Below the pieces are notes generated by a model. The model searched no databases. It was not told the origin of the DNA and saw only the letters and a list, made by a program, of their open reading frames with translations. The position numbers and the translations under genes were made by a program. Positions 15,501-27,200 of a stretch of DNA of 64,000 nucleotides are shown in pieces; the stretch's first letter is position 1, and every line of letters begins with the position of its first letter. The DNA comes from JANSWP01 sp041941305 (lineage in GTDB: Bacteria; Bacteroidota; Bacteroidia; Chitinophagales; Saprospiraceae): positions 120,740 through 184,739 of the forward strand of contig JBGTQJ010000013.1 in assembly GCA_041941305.1 (NCBI GenBank), read 5' to 3'.

Positions 15501-17510
15501 ACTGGATGTAATGCAGACATTCCAGTGACCTTTGGTATGAACCCCGGAACAAATAAAATTGAAATATCCTGGAGAGAGCCTAATATCAGGTTAGATAAGT
15601 TACAAGTAACATTTGTAGGGAAAATTCCTGAAGGAGAGGGAGACGTAGCCAGTAATTGTGGCAGTCAACCTCCTGTGGACCCACCTTGTAATACCAATAT
15701 TTTGTTTGTGGTTGGAAATACCAATTTAAATAATGGAGACCTGGCTATAAAAAATCGATTAATAGCCAATGGTTATGCAGTTCATCTGGTTGAAGATGAT
15801 GCTTCTCAAACTTCTGATGCAGATGGAAAGGGTTTGGTAATAATAAGTTCAACTACAAATTCGACCAAGGTAAAAACCAAATTCCGCGATGTTCAAGTTC
15901 CAGTGCTAACATGGGAAGGATGGATATATGACGATATGAATATGACCATGGGAATAGAGGGAACAGATTATGGCATCCACCATGATAATGATTTGGATAT
16001 AGCAGATCCATCACATCCCATAGCAGCAGGTTTGAGTGGAGAAATTAAGGTATATGATTACAATGATGAGCTTAATTATGGGAAACCCGCCTCATCTGCA
16101 GATGTGATTGCTTATGTGGATAATGATCCAACAAGGCCTTTAATATTTGCATATGAAAAAGGAGAAGGTATGATTGGCATGAATGCACCAGCCCGCAGGA
16201 TAGGATTCTTCCTTAGAGACAATGGAGCGGATAGGATGACCTCGGATGGATGGAAATTATTTGACGCAGCAGTAGAATGGGCCTTAGATGGTTGTGATCA
16301 GGGAGGTGGAGACCCAAATCCATGTAACAAGACTGCTCTATTTGTAGTAGGAAGCACTTCATTAAATTCAGGAGACCAGCTAGTGAAAAGCAGATTAGAA
16401 TCACTAGGTTTTGCAGTAACATTAGTTAACGACGATAATTGCGCCACCTCTGATGCTGATGGGATGGGGATAGTTGTAATTAGTTCCACAGTAAGTTCTT
16501 CCAAGGTAAATACAAAATATAAAGACGTTGTTGTCCCTGTAATTTCCTGGGAAGCCTGGTTATTTGACGATATGAAAATGACAAGTTCTGGAAGTGGAAC
16601 CAATTATGGAAGTTTTTCTTCCACCAAAAGAATGACAATCGGGAACCCAAGTCATCCAATAGTTCAGGGATTAAGTGGTGATATTCAAATTTTCGATTCA
16701 AATGAAACTGTAAACTGGGGAAATCCTGGAAGTGGAGCTTCCAGAATTGGATATGTACCAGGTGAGCCAAATTGTGCAATGTTATTTGCATATGACAGAG
16801 GTGCAAATATGATTGGAATAAATGCACCTGATCGAAGGGTTGGAATGTTTTTAAGGAATAGCACACCAACTGATTTAAACAATACGGGTTGGTTAATTTT
16901 TGATGCGACCATCCTTTGGGCATCCAGCTGCGATGGTAGTGGTCAAAATATTGTGGTGAAGCATCAAGAAATATTGAACCTGGAAGCAATCCAGGATCAA
17001 AGAAGGGTTCATCTGATTTGGAAAAATAATACTGCTTTTAAAAATGATTTGTTTATTCTTGAGCGTTCAACAGATGGGTTCCATTATGAAGTCATCAATG
17101 AATTTTCTGGATATATTGAAGAAAACCAGTCCTTGAATATTTATCAGGATTTGGATGAAACTCCTTTGGTTGGCACCAACTTTTATAGAGTGAAAGTACA
17201 ATATCTGGATGGCACATTTGGCTATTCTGATATACAAGCCATTCTTTTTGACGAACTATCTGATTTTGCACTTTACCCTAATCCTGCAGGTAATTTTGTA
17301 AAGATAAATTTAGAAAATATGCAGGGACAAGACATCTCCATCCGGTTATATGATCTTATCGGACACCGCATACAGCAAATAAATATTAACGAGGTTAGCA
17401 ACTTGGATTACAAAATGGATCTAAGTGATGTAAAGGATGGTCAATACTTGGTAACAGTTTATGCAGAGGGCAGAAAACCTGAAACCAAAAAATTGTTTAT
17501 TGCCAAGTAA
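12585..17510 (+). CDS. Large secreted modular protein: Asn-rich solenoid, HYR, CBM-like, duplicated domain, T9SS
   Basis: A 1641-residue surface or secreted protein. The signal peptide ends at FIHAQ (residue ~27). Residues ~30-540 are an Asn/Gly-rich repeat region with a short hydrophobic-x-N-x-G pattern (TNNGTF, NNGYFENSG, SNSGAIDNN), which suggests a beta-solenoid. A HYR-like domain is at ~618-705 (DRSPEIHDCP, ATDNCPPV, GQTIVTYTAID). A carbohydrate-binding-like domain is at ~865-1015 (ILEAECATNIGSKW, HYRVYLRSLA, WIKWNRVN, IRLDKLQVTF). Two ~205-residue copies of one domain follow at ~1034 and ~1246 (ILFVVGNTNL, ALFVVGSTSL; SHPI..GLSG), perhaps ThuA/glutamine-amidotransferase-like. A fibronectin-like region precedes a T9SS domain from ~1560 (LYPNPAGNF). 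Function is unknown; adhesion or glycan binding is likely. Confidence 0.88.
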   Translation: MNKHYTVKLLLVFMILWVANASFIHAQTSFAGTIDNDWHNGDNWTAGLPGPGNNANIGGGATPVISQNITVDYEVESYGTIEINALVNNQGVLKNFFGTININSGGGITNLANFDQRGNINIAAGGGFTNSETGSLSTDAGSVIVNNGVMNIGGSFTNLGTITNYGSFVSVGNFLNIRIIENQNDFNINNGVFNNSGQDADLINAPSGTIDINANGTIQNTGAIHNCGTLTNFGEIANNGDIENQLLLNNNNGGTLTNNKNLTNNATMNNNNNATLVNEFEFYNDGEFNNNGLFDNGAYIFNLPAGTFLNSIGGTINNQTGSELSNQNIFSNSGTIQSEGDILNDATFTNENLIYANNNGSIQNDGNFINNNTIQNIGQVTNNSGGTMTNNGTFDILGGTVTNIGDFNNVGRLTNELELVNNQNLYNSGTIENGVRIFNNGYFENSGYLLNIGDFDNNITGNFSNSGAIDNNDGGIITNYGEFNNTNEIFNNPCSSFINETTGILNNHWFTNKSLLWNFGVINGNPIMNMNGGVLITGPTSNAVCESITANLDASGQALILGTSVSVEIFDNCSTLDFQIDGMTEIIFTCADIGVNDVTLTITDRKGNTVDCHAKVTIIDDRSPEIHDCPSEIVVSTTTSSAPVDWIPPTATDNCPPVTLTSTHNPGDIFPLGQTIVTYTAIDTQNNTSICDFPVTVVQDGDCVDIINVRRVTNTHTNCGSSTAYVMWIEGSHYTGKDDLYFVEYRDGTALLTGTTELNGIRGVIYVEFSGYSTSAPSGSPKYNSCVSSGGENWVYYTDFNGTVTLENCEVYHIFRKGPAFQIGIGANIQEANEFGGSGWWKTSGGIDGDFNFRLSEPVDCQRSIILEAECATNIGSKWTVNNDNNASNDQYLLPPGGTSYSSPPVGSEDIVSYEFGVTEAGHYRVYLRSLAADGSSDSYWVRVNGGTWIKWNRVNSPNQGNTYEWDQAGEWTGCNADIPVTFGMNPGTNKIEISWREPNIRLDKLQVTFVGKIPEGEGDVASNCGSQPPVDPPCNTNILFVVGNTNLNNGDLAIKNRLIANGYAVHLVEDDASQTSDADGKGLVIISSTTNSTKVKTKFRDVQVPVLTWEGWIYDDMNMTMGIEGTDYGIHHDNDLDIADPSHPIAAGLSGEIKVYDYNDELNYGKPASSADVIAYVDNDPTRPLIFAYEKGEGMIGMNAPARRIGFFLRDNGADRMTSDGWKLFDAAVEWALDGCDQGGGDPNPCNKTALFVVGSTSLNSGDQLVKSRLESLGFAVTLVNDDNCATSDADGMGIVVISSTVSSSKVNTKYKDVVVPVISWEAWLFDDMKMTSSGSGTNYGSFSSTKRMTIGNPSHPIVQGLSGDIQIFDSNETVNWGNPGSGASRIGYVPGEPNCAMLFAYDRGANMIGINAPDRRVGMFLRNSTPTDLNNTGWLIFDATILWASSCDGSGQNIVVKHQEILNLEAIQDQRRVHLIWKNNTAFKNDLFILERSTDGFHYEVINEFSGYIEENQSLNIYQDLDETPLVGTNFYRVKVQYLDGTFGYSDIQAILFDELSDFALYPNPAGNFVKINLENMQGQDISIRLYDLIGHRIQQININEVSNLDYKMDLSDVKDGQYLVTVYAEGRKPETKKLFIAK

Positions 17511-17552
17511 GTAATTTTTCTACTTGGAACTTCCTGGTAGTAAAATGAGTTT

Positions 17553-17586
17553 AAAAGCTGCCTCTGCAAAGAGGTAGCTTTTTTTG
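17553..17586 (+). terminator. Rho-independent terminator after the large T9SS gene
   Basis: A hairpin AAAGCTGCCTC / GAGGTAGCTTT (one G-U pair) with a short TGCAAA loop, followed by a T-run. It is 43 bases past the stop. Confidence 0.8.
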
Positions 17587-17593
17587 TTTTTTC

Positions 17594-17601
17594 TAAATTT
17601 G
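17594..17601 (+). promoter_or_regulatory. Putative -7 box for the DinB-like gene
   Basis: TAAATTTG matches TAnnTTTG and ends 20 bases before the ATG, immediately after the preceding terminator. Confidence 0.45.
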
Positions 17602-17620
17602 AACAAAAAAATCGTTTAAA

Positions 17621-18130
17621 ATGACTCATTCTGAAATCATACAACAATTAGCATTCAACAAAGCAGCTTTTCAAAGTTTACTTTCAAATCTGTCGAATGA
17701 ACAAATCCTTTGGAAACCAAATTCCACTAAATGGTGCATATTGGAAATTATTTGCCATCTGCATGATGAGGAAATCGAAGATTTCAGAACGAGGACAAAA
17801 TTTGCATTGGAAAGTTCAACTGGCTTGCCACCTGCTATCGATCCTGTAGGATGGGTGTCTGCGAGGAATTATATTAACCAAGATTTTTTAAAAAAACTAG
17901 ATGCTTTTTTGCACGAAAGAGACAACTCAATCAAATGGTTGAAGGGTTTGGTAGAACCCAATTGGAAAAACGGTTTTGAGCATCCAAAAATGGGATTCCT
18001 AACAGGAGACTTCTATTTAAATAACTGGCTGGCACACGATTATTTACACATTCGTCAAATTACTCGCACGAAATATCAATATCTGCAACATCATGCCAAA
18101 ATCAGTATTGATTATGCCGGAAACTGGTAA
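17621..18130 (+). CDS. DinB-like four-helix metalloprotein
   Basis: A 169-residue member of the DinB/YfiT-like superfamily: four-helix bundles that bind a metal through three histidines. Candidate ligands are in CHLHDEE (helix 2) and AHDYLHIRQ (last helix). The N-terminus (LLSNLSNEQILWKPNSTKWC) is typical of bacterial DinB_2 proteins. Members include thiol-dependent transferases and stress-induced proteins of unknown reaction. The gene is monocistronic, flanked by a terminator upstream and the convergent giant synthetase gene downstream, with no functional link evident. Confidence 0.85.
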   Translation: MTHSEIIQQLAFNKAAFQSLLSNLSNEQILWKPNSTKWCILEIICHLHDEEIEDFRTRTKFALESSTGLPPAIDPVGWVSARNYINQDFLKKLDAFLHERDNSIKWLKGLVEPNWKNGFEHPKMGFLTGDFYLNNWLAHDYLHIRQITRTKYQYLQHHAKISIDYAGNW

Positions 18131-18212
18131 ACAAGTTTCTAAAATAAGGAGGAAAAACTAAAAGTCAAATGTTAAAATAACAAATGTAAAGGTTGATGAA
18201 GGTGCATGAGCA

Positions 18213-21200
18213 TTACATATTAAGTCCATCCAAACACAATTGCAAAATTCTGGCAACCTCCTTTCCATTTTTCTCTTCAAAAAGGGTCATATGATTCCCG
18301 TCAATCTCGTGTACGCTCACTCCTTTGTTGGCAAAATTGCTCCAACCATAATACGCTGGATCATTTAAGAAAAACATCTGCTCTTTAGCTTTAAATAAAT
18401 CAATTTTCACATCCAAAGGCTCCAAAACATATTTTTCAAAAGCTGCCATGCTCTTTTCATACACCTTTTTTCCAGCCAGATTGCCTTCATTTTGGGTGGG
18501 GTCCAAATTGGTATCACCATAAGGATTGTCCACTTTTCCTTTCAAATGTAATCTTTGCATCTTCAAGACTTCAGCTTTGTATTTTGCTGTTTTTGCAGGC
18601 TCTTTTAAAAGCAAATTCAAATTAAATCCTGCTTTTTTAAATTTCTTTTTCAACTTGCCAGACATTCCATTTCCCTCCCAATTGTAACGGGCTACCGCAT
18701 CCAACATTGCCAATACTTTTACTTCCTTTCCCATGGCTTGTAATTGTTTGGTCATCTCAAATGCAATCAAACCACCCAGGGAGTATCCAGCCAAACTGTA
18801 AGGACCTATTGGATTTTCTTCTAAAATTTCTGAAATATAATGCGCTGCCATTTCCTCAATTGTACCCAGGGGCTCAGATTTTCCATCCAAACCTTTTGCC
18901 TGTAAAGCATAAACAGGCTGATCAGAATCGAGATATTTTACAAGTGTCTGATAAAATAATACATGCAGCCCACCTCCATGTACCAGATAAATAGGTGGTT
19001 TGCTACCTTTTGATTTTACCGGCACCAAACTCGACCATTTGGACTTTATTTCTAGCTGGTTACCCTCAAACAGAAGGGATAATTCCTGGATAGTGGCATT
19101 TTGAAACAATGTCGTTATCGGCAATTTTTTTCCGAACTCCTTATTAATCAAACTCATCAATTCAACAGCCTTTAGCGAATGTCCCCCCAAATCAAAAAAG
19201 TCATCAGCTGTACTCACTTTGCGCAAACCCAATACCTTTTTCCAGATCTCCAATAACCGATATTCCGTATCCGTTTTGGGCAGGGAATATTTTGTTTCGC
19301 TCCTTAACTTATTCAGGTTTGGGATTGGTAGTGCATTTCTATCAATTTTTAGAGAATTTGTCAAAGGCATTTGGCTCAGTTTGACAAAAATCGATGGGAT
19401 CATATATCCAGGTATGATATTTCGAAGATTATTTTTCAATTCTTGTTCAAATAAATCAGTTCCAGGTTTTAATACCAGGTATGCAACGAGCATTTCTTTT
19501 GCAGATTCTGCTTTGTGAACAATTACTGCACAGGATTCCACAAAGTCAAACTGCTCAATGGAGGCTTCAATTTCTCCTAACTCAATTCGAAATCCACGTA
19601 TCTTAACTTGATTATCGATCCTTCCAATAAAATCAATGTCCCCATTTGGAAGCCATTTGGCTAAATCTCCTGTTTTATACCAAAGATCAGAACCTGCTTC
19701 AATATTCAACCTTTCCCCTTTTAAAAATACCATCGCTGTCAATTCAGGTCGATTCAAATAACCTCGCGCTACACCTGGGCCACTGATATATAATTCTCCA
19801 GGTTGCCCTATTGTAGCCAAGTCTTTTTGGTCATTTAAGATTAAAATTTCAACATTGGGGTTAGGCTTTCCAATAGGGACAAAATTTTGATTTGAAAGAC
19901 CATTGATATTGCTCCATGTTACCTCTTTAAAAGTTGCATAAATTGTGGTTTCCGTAGGTCCATATCCATTCCAAACCCTAAAGCATTTTTCCAACAATTT
20001 TTCTGCTAATTCTTTTGAAAACCCTTCTCCACCAGCCACAGCCTTCAGTTTAGAGTGCCCAGTCCATTCTGCCAACAACAACATTTGCCAGGTAGTTGGT
20101 GTAGCCTGCATCATCGTAGGTCGGTATAATTCCAAATCTTCTTTGAGCAAAAAACCGTCTTTTTTGGTTTCCGAACTCGCCAAAATCAAGGTTGCTCCAT
20201 TTGCCAAAGACAGGAAATAATCAGGAATTGACATATCAAAAGCCATTGAGGAAACAGAGTAGAATATATCCTCAACCGAAACTTTCAAATAACAATTGAT
20301 ACCATGCAAAGTATTTAGAACAGATTTATGTTGGATAGCAACACCTTTTGGTTTCCCTGTGGAACCTGAGGTGTAAATCATATAAGCTTCACTTAGTGGA
20401 GATAGCAATAGGTTTAAGTTTTCAGTATTCCTTTTTGAAATGTATTTTTCATCTTCCTCCAGCACTATGTGAATACCTGAAAAATCTACTGTTTTGCGAA
20501 CCAGATGTTTTTCTGTTATCAAAAATTGACAATCTGCATCCACCAGGATGCTATTTAATCTTTGTTTTGGATTTAATGGATCCAGGGGGACATATGCAGC
20601 TCCTGCTTTTAAAACCCCGTATATTGCTACAAGAATATCAGCAGATCTTTCCAGGCAAATGCCAACATAATTGTTGGTTTTCCCCTCATTATCTACCCGC
20701 AAACCCTTATCAATTAAATATCTGGCAAGGCTATTGGCTTTTTTATTGAGTTCTAAATAAGTCAGGGAAGAATTTCCAAAAATTATCGCCTTTTTATGGG
20801 GTGTTTTTAATACCTGTGATTCTAATAATTGGTGAAGGCAACACAAATCAAAATCCACCACAAGTTCGCTCCTTCCAAATTTCAGGATTCTTTTTCTTTC
20901 CTCATTTGGTAAGATGGAAATAGTGGAAATAGACTGATTAGGTTGACGCACAATATTCTTCAAAAAGATTTCAAAGCCCGACAATTTCCTGGTGACATCT
21001 TCCCTGGTAAACAAATCTGTTTTATAAATCCATTTAAATTCATATCCTCGCTTTGAAGGTTTCATATGTACAATCAAATCAAGGGTTTTGTAATTGCCAG
21101 GAATAAATTCGGTTTCCACCATCAAATCTCCAAAATCGTATTCGCGATTCATAGTCTCCATATTGAAGACTACTGTCACCAATGGATGCCTGTTGCCATC

Positions 21201-24200
21201 CCTAGAAACTTTTAATTTCTTAACCAATGTACCCAGTGTATAATCCTGATGATCAAAAGCTTCGAGCAATTGTATGTTTGCTAGAGTAAGATGGGTCTGG
21301 AAGGAGGAATCTTGGTCTACAATTACTTTCAGCGGCAATAAATTTGTCCGATGGGCTATTAAATCACTGAATTGAACGATACTTTTTCCCGATACAGAAA
21401 CCCCCAATACAAAAGTTTCCTGTTGAGCCAGTTTAGATAAGTAGGCCTGAAAAGCTGCCAACATGTATGTATAAAAAGTAGTTTTGTTTTGTTTGGCCTG
21501 GACTTTAAGTTTTTCAATAAAATCATTTGAAAAATGAATCGATTGCTGGTCTGCTTTAAATGAAGGTTGTTGACTTTGAATTTGCTTGGCAGGAAATCCC
21601 AAAAATGGAATTTCATTTTCATATTGATTTAACCAAAAATCCTCTGACTTTTTGAAACCTGAAGATTGGTTCCATTGCTGAAGATGAGCTACATATTGAG
21701 ACAACTGTGCTGGCTTATTCAAGGAAATCTTTTTATACCCAATTATATTTTGATACAATTTCCCCAGGTCTTCAATCAAAACTCCCAGGGACCAACCATC
21801 TAATAAAATGTGATGCATCGTCAACAATAGCAAGTGTTTTTCCTCAGATAATTTCAAAATAATAAAATGAGCTAATGGAGCCTTTTTTAAATCAAAAACT
21901 TGTTCAATTTCCAGCTTTTTAAGAGCCGCAACTCTATTTACTTGTTCACTTTCTTTTAAATGACTCCAAACATAATAGGGAACCTCAATCTCTTTCGCAG
22001 GATGAATTATTTGAGTTTTCCCACCTTCATTTATGGTAGTTCTCAATGCTTCATGCCTGTTTACCAACTCTTTGATAGATTGTCTTAAGGCTTCAACATC
22101 TAAATCGCCTTCCAGAATGATTTCACTTCCTATATTGAATGATTTGGCAGCTTGTTCATGAAGATGATGACTTACCCAGATCTCTTCCTGTCCTGCAGTC
22201 AAGGGAATTGTTTTTGCAGCCTGAACTGAGGTTTCATTTTCAAATGCCGGATAAGGAGCATCCTCCTCTTTTTCGTTTTCCAACTCTGTATCAATTCTCT
22301 TTGCTATAGCTCCAATCGTTGAGTGTTCAATAAAAGTCACCAAGGGTAATTGAACACCAAATTCCTCTTCAATTTTTGCCATCATACTAACAGCCATCAG
22401 AGAATGCCCACCCAATTCATAAAAATCATCATTTGCACCCACCTCTGGTACATTTAAAAGGACTTTCCATATTTTCGAAAGTCTGACTTCTGTTGTTGAG
22501 TCTGCTTTTTGGAATGAAGCCGAAATCTTTTTCCTTGAAAATGCCGGAGCAGGCAATTTTCTGCGGTTGATCTTACCAGCAGAAGTCAGCGGAAAATCAA
22601 TTAATTCTATTATTGTGGAAGGTAGCATGTAAGCAGGTAGAACCGCCGATAAATGCCTATTTAAATCAAGTACATTTAATTGATTCCCTTCTTCCATTTT
22701 AACATAAGCAACCAACTTTTTATCATCTGGTTGGTCTTCTCTTAAAACTACCACAGCTTCATTGATTCCTTTGTGCCTCCTTATTTTAGCTTCAATTTCC
22801 CCCAACTCAATTCGATGACCCCTCAATTTGACTTGGTTGTCCATGCGACTGATATAACGGATGTTCCCATCTGGTTCTAAAACAACCAAATCACCTGTTT
22901 TATAGAATAATTCATCATTTCCAAAAGGGTTTTCCAAAAATACTTCTGAGGTTTTTTGAGGGCGATTGTAATATCCTTTGGCTACCCGAAATCCTCCAAT
23001 ATATAACTCACCAGGAGTTCCTGGAGGTAATGGTTCAAGCTTACCATCAAGTATATAGGTTGAAGTTTTTGGCAAAGGTTTCCCAATAGAAGCCCAATGG
23101 TCAGGGTCTCCTTCTATCAAGTCAGCTTCTGATATTTGCTTGGCAGTTGCATATATCACCGTTTCTGTTGGACCATAAAAATTCCATAGTGTTTTGCCAC
23201 ATTTGTGAAGTTGTATTCCCAACTTTTTACTCAATGCTTCTCCGGTGCTAATAATATTTAAGCTTCGTTTTCCTTTCCAACCTGATAACAATAGCATTCT
23301 CCAGGCGGCTGGAGTAGCCACCATCCAACTGGCATCCGAAGCGTTCAGTTTATTTTTAAGTAAAAAACCATCCTTGGTTATTTCCTGACTTGCCAATATC
23401 AACTTTGCCCCGCATGACAAAGGCATGAAAAAGTCTTGAACTGATGGATCAAAAGAGGCTGAAGTGACGGAAAACACAACCTCCTTATCACTAAAATTTA
23501 AATAATCACCAACAGTGAGAATATGATGGCTAATTTGCTCATGAGAAATGGCAACCCCTTTAGGTATTCCAGTTGACCCAGAAGTGTATATGATGTAGGC
23601 ATGATCCTTTTGAGAAATTTTAATTTCGGGGTTAGAAATAGATTCCTTAGTCGCTACTAACTTGTCAACCAAAACAAACTGGTGATTCCCCTTAGGTAAC
23701 AGATCCAAGTTTTCTGTATCCGTGACAATAAAATCTGCGTTTACATCTTCAATAATTACTTTTAATCTCTCCGTAGGATTCAAAATATCAAGAGGCAAGT
23801 AAGCAGCTCCAGTTTTCAAGATTCCTAAAATTCCAGCAATTAAATCAGGTCCCCTTTTCAAAAAAATACCGACATAAGACCCAGCCTGGATGCCTTTTGA
23901 AATTAAATGGTGCGCAATTTGATTTGAGCGCTGATTGAGGCTTTGATAAGTAAATTTTTGATTTTCAAATTCCAATGCAACCGCATTTGGAGTGATGTCA
24001 ACTTGATTTTCAAAATTTTTGTGGAGTAAATAGTCTAATTTTTCCTTTTCCTGTGCAGGAAGATCAATAGTCTGTGTAGTTTTTTGAGCACTTGGCAAAT
24101 TTGAATCATCCTTAGAAGATGAGGATTCTATATTAGTTGCGGATTGTACTGAATCAGATTTTTCAACTACGTTCTCACTTTCTATCAACTTTATCTTTCC

Positions 24201-27200
24201 AATATTTATTTCCGAATCAATCAAAATTTCATCCAAATAGGCTTTAAACTGGTTCAGCCTAAATTTAATGTCTGCTCTTTCAAACAAATCCACATTATAA
24301 AACCACTCAAACAAAAGGCAATCTTCAAGAGGTTTGACATTAATGAAGAAATCAAAAGTTTCATATAGTTTTTGAATGGGTCTGGTGGAAACTTTTAAGT
24401 CTCCATAATTTAGGTTCTCCAAAGGGCTGTCCATATTGAAAACTACAGTAACTATTGGATTTCTGCTTGGATCCCTTACAATTTTTAATTGCCGGACCAA
24501 TTCACTGAATGTAAAATTTTGATGTTCAAAGGCATCCAATAATACACCTCTAACCTTTTTCAAATGCTCCTTGAATTTGTTGTCAGCATCAACCTTCATT
24601 CGAATTGGAAGCAGGTTGGCGGAGTGTCCTACAAGTTGTTCGTTTCCAGGAAGATTTTGTCCAGCTGCAACAATACCTATAGTCAGGTCATTTTGACCTG
24701 AGATTTTAGAAAGAAAAGTTTGAAAAGCTCCAAAAAGGAAAAAGTAGAAAGTTGAAGCATTTTTACCAGCTATTTTCTGAATTTTTCGATATTCCTCTAA
24801 AGAAAACCTAATTCTTTGACATTCAGATTTATAGGTCTGTAATTCAGGTCTTTTTTTGTCCGATGGAAAATTCAAAGCTTGGATATTTCCATCAAATTTA
24901 GATAACCAAAATTGATTTGTTTTTTCAAAATCAGCAGACCTTTTGAAGGCCAATTGCTCTTTCACAAAAGTTCCAAACGGTTTGTAATCCAAAAACTCAA
25001 TTGGACTTTTAGTCCTTTTAGCATAAAATTTACCCAAATCATGAGTTAGAATTCCCAATGACCAGCCATCAGCAATGATGTGGTGAACTGTCAACAATAA
25101 TAAGTGGACCTTATTCTCCAGCTTTACAATTTTACATTTGAATAAAGGAGCTCGGAAAAGGTCAAATGGAGCATTGGCTTCCTCTAGATGCAAGGCGGAA
25201 AGATTTGCATCTTTTTCGTCATTTGATAAAGTACTCCAATCCAAAACTGGAATATCAAGCTTTATTTCGGACTCAATTATTTGGTAAGCGCCATCTTTGC
25301 TAAAGGATAACCTAAGCGCTTCATGGCGTTCTGCCAAATCAATTAAAGCTCCTTTGATGGCGTTCAGGTCAATTTCCCCTTCCAACCGGATTTCAGTACC
25401 TATATTATACGCTAGATTGGATTCATCGCTGAAAAGAGAACTAACAAAAACCTCCTTTTGACCTTCTGTTAGTGGAATGCTTTCAGGCTCAATTTTCCAA
25501 TCCGTCCCTTTTAACAAATGTTTTGGAGGTGGCACGATAACATTAAAATCTTCTCCATGATAAGGAATGAGTAAATCTGCATTAAACATATCCAATATTG
25601 CCATTTCAATAGCTTCTACCGCTTTTTCTAAATCCGCCGAAGTGTGTGCGGTAGAAATAAAGCAGGGACGTTCACGCATATTGATTCCGCGAAACCTGAG
25701 AAAATAATGAAATAGTCGAGTTAGCGGATTCTTATCCGCTGGTTTAATCATGTAAAAAGAAGACGTATTTTGAATAAAAAGAGGAGCTTTTGTTTTCAGA
25801 AAAACCTCCCTTACTCTATTACAGAAATCATATGCTTTTTGATTTAAGTCTAATTGTAGCGCAGGTCCGTCTTCTTTCAATTTAGTCAAAGCTGCATGTG
25901 CAGAGCATACACTGATGGCATTTTTTATAAAAGTGCTTGCGAAGTAAGTCATGGTACCTTCTGGAGCAGAATCATCACCATACTGCCACCAGCCTCCGTC
26001 AAAGGCTTCCATATACTTTGCTTTACCTGCAACAGCCGAAAGTGGCAATCCACCACTTATCGATTTTCCATATGCCACCAGATCAGCTTCCACGCCATAC
26101 CAGGCTTGTGCACCTTGTTGATGCAATCTGAATCCGTTAATAATTTCATCAAATATGAGTGCTACATCATGCTGCTTTGTGAGTATTCTAATTTGCTTAA
26201 TCAATTCAAAATGTTGCCAGTGTGGGTTTTGAGCCTGGATAGGTTCTATCACCACAGCAGCCAAATCCTTTATTTCCTTTTCAAGCTTCAATAATACTTC
26301 TGGATCATCATAGTCCAATACAAGTGTATTTTCAACAACAAAATTAGGGATGCCTGCAGCAGCAGGGAGCACATTTGTTCTATCTTTCAAATGAACCCCA
26401 CGAAGCATAAATTGACCAATCAATCCATGATAATCCGTATCAAAAACTGCAATTTTATCTTTAGCAGAGTATGTACGAGCAGCTCTTACGGCACCTAAAA
26501 CAGCCTCTGTACCTGTATTTGCCAATGTGGCTCTATCCATGTCAGATAATTCACAAATCATCTCAGCAACCTCAGAGGATTGAGGAGGCAAAACATCCAA
26601 ACTGTTTCCCTTAAACATCTGTTCAATCGTGGCTTTTTGAACAAAATCCGGAGCATGTCCAAATAAGGCTACCCCATAACTCATAACAAAATCGACATAC
26701 TCGTTTCCATCGATGTCCCAGATTTTGGAACCCTTTGACTTTTCAGCTGCAATTTGATATACTATTTCCTTCCATAATTTACTGAAGCCAGTAACTGACC
26801 GGGGATCTGCATAATATTTACGGTGTTTTTGCGCCTGTAATTTAGATTTGGAAGTCATGGCTATATATTTTTCCATAAATTCTTCTAAACCTTTCCTTTG
26901 CTTTTGCGTCAAATCGTCTGAAGTGGAGATATTTTTGTAATTCCCCATTTTTTCAGTAACACCTTTAATGCTGCGTTTAATAGTAGTAGGCTTTTCGGTT
27001 TCATTTTTTGCATTTGTTAAGGGTATGGAAAGGAGATTAGGGATTTTGGATGCTGCTTCCGATTTTATATCAACTTTCCCACTTTTCATCTGATCCAATT
27101 GCCTTTCGATCATTTTCATTTGAGCCCTTATCATCGCTTCAAAATTTCCACTTCCTGTATTTTCATCAATCGTTTCATTATTTTCAAAACCTTGCGCCAA

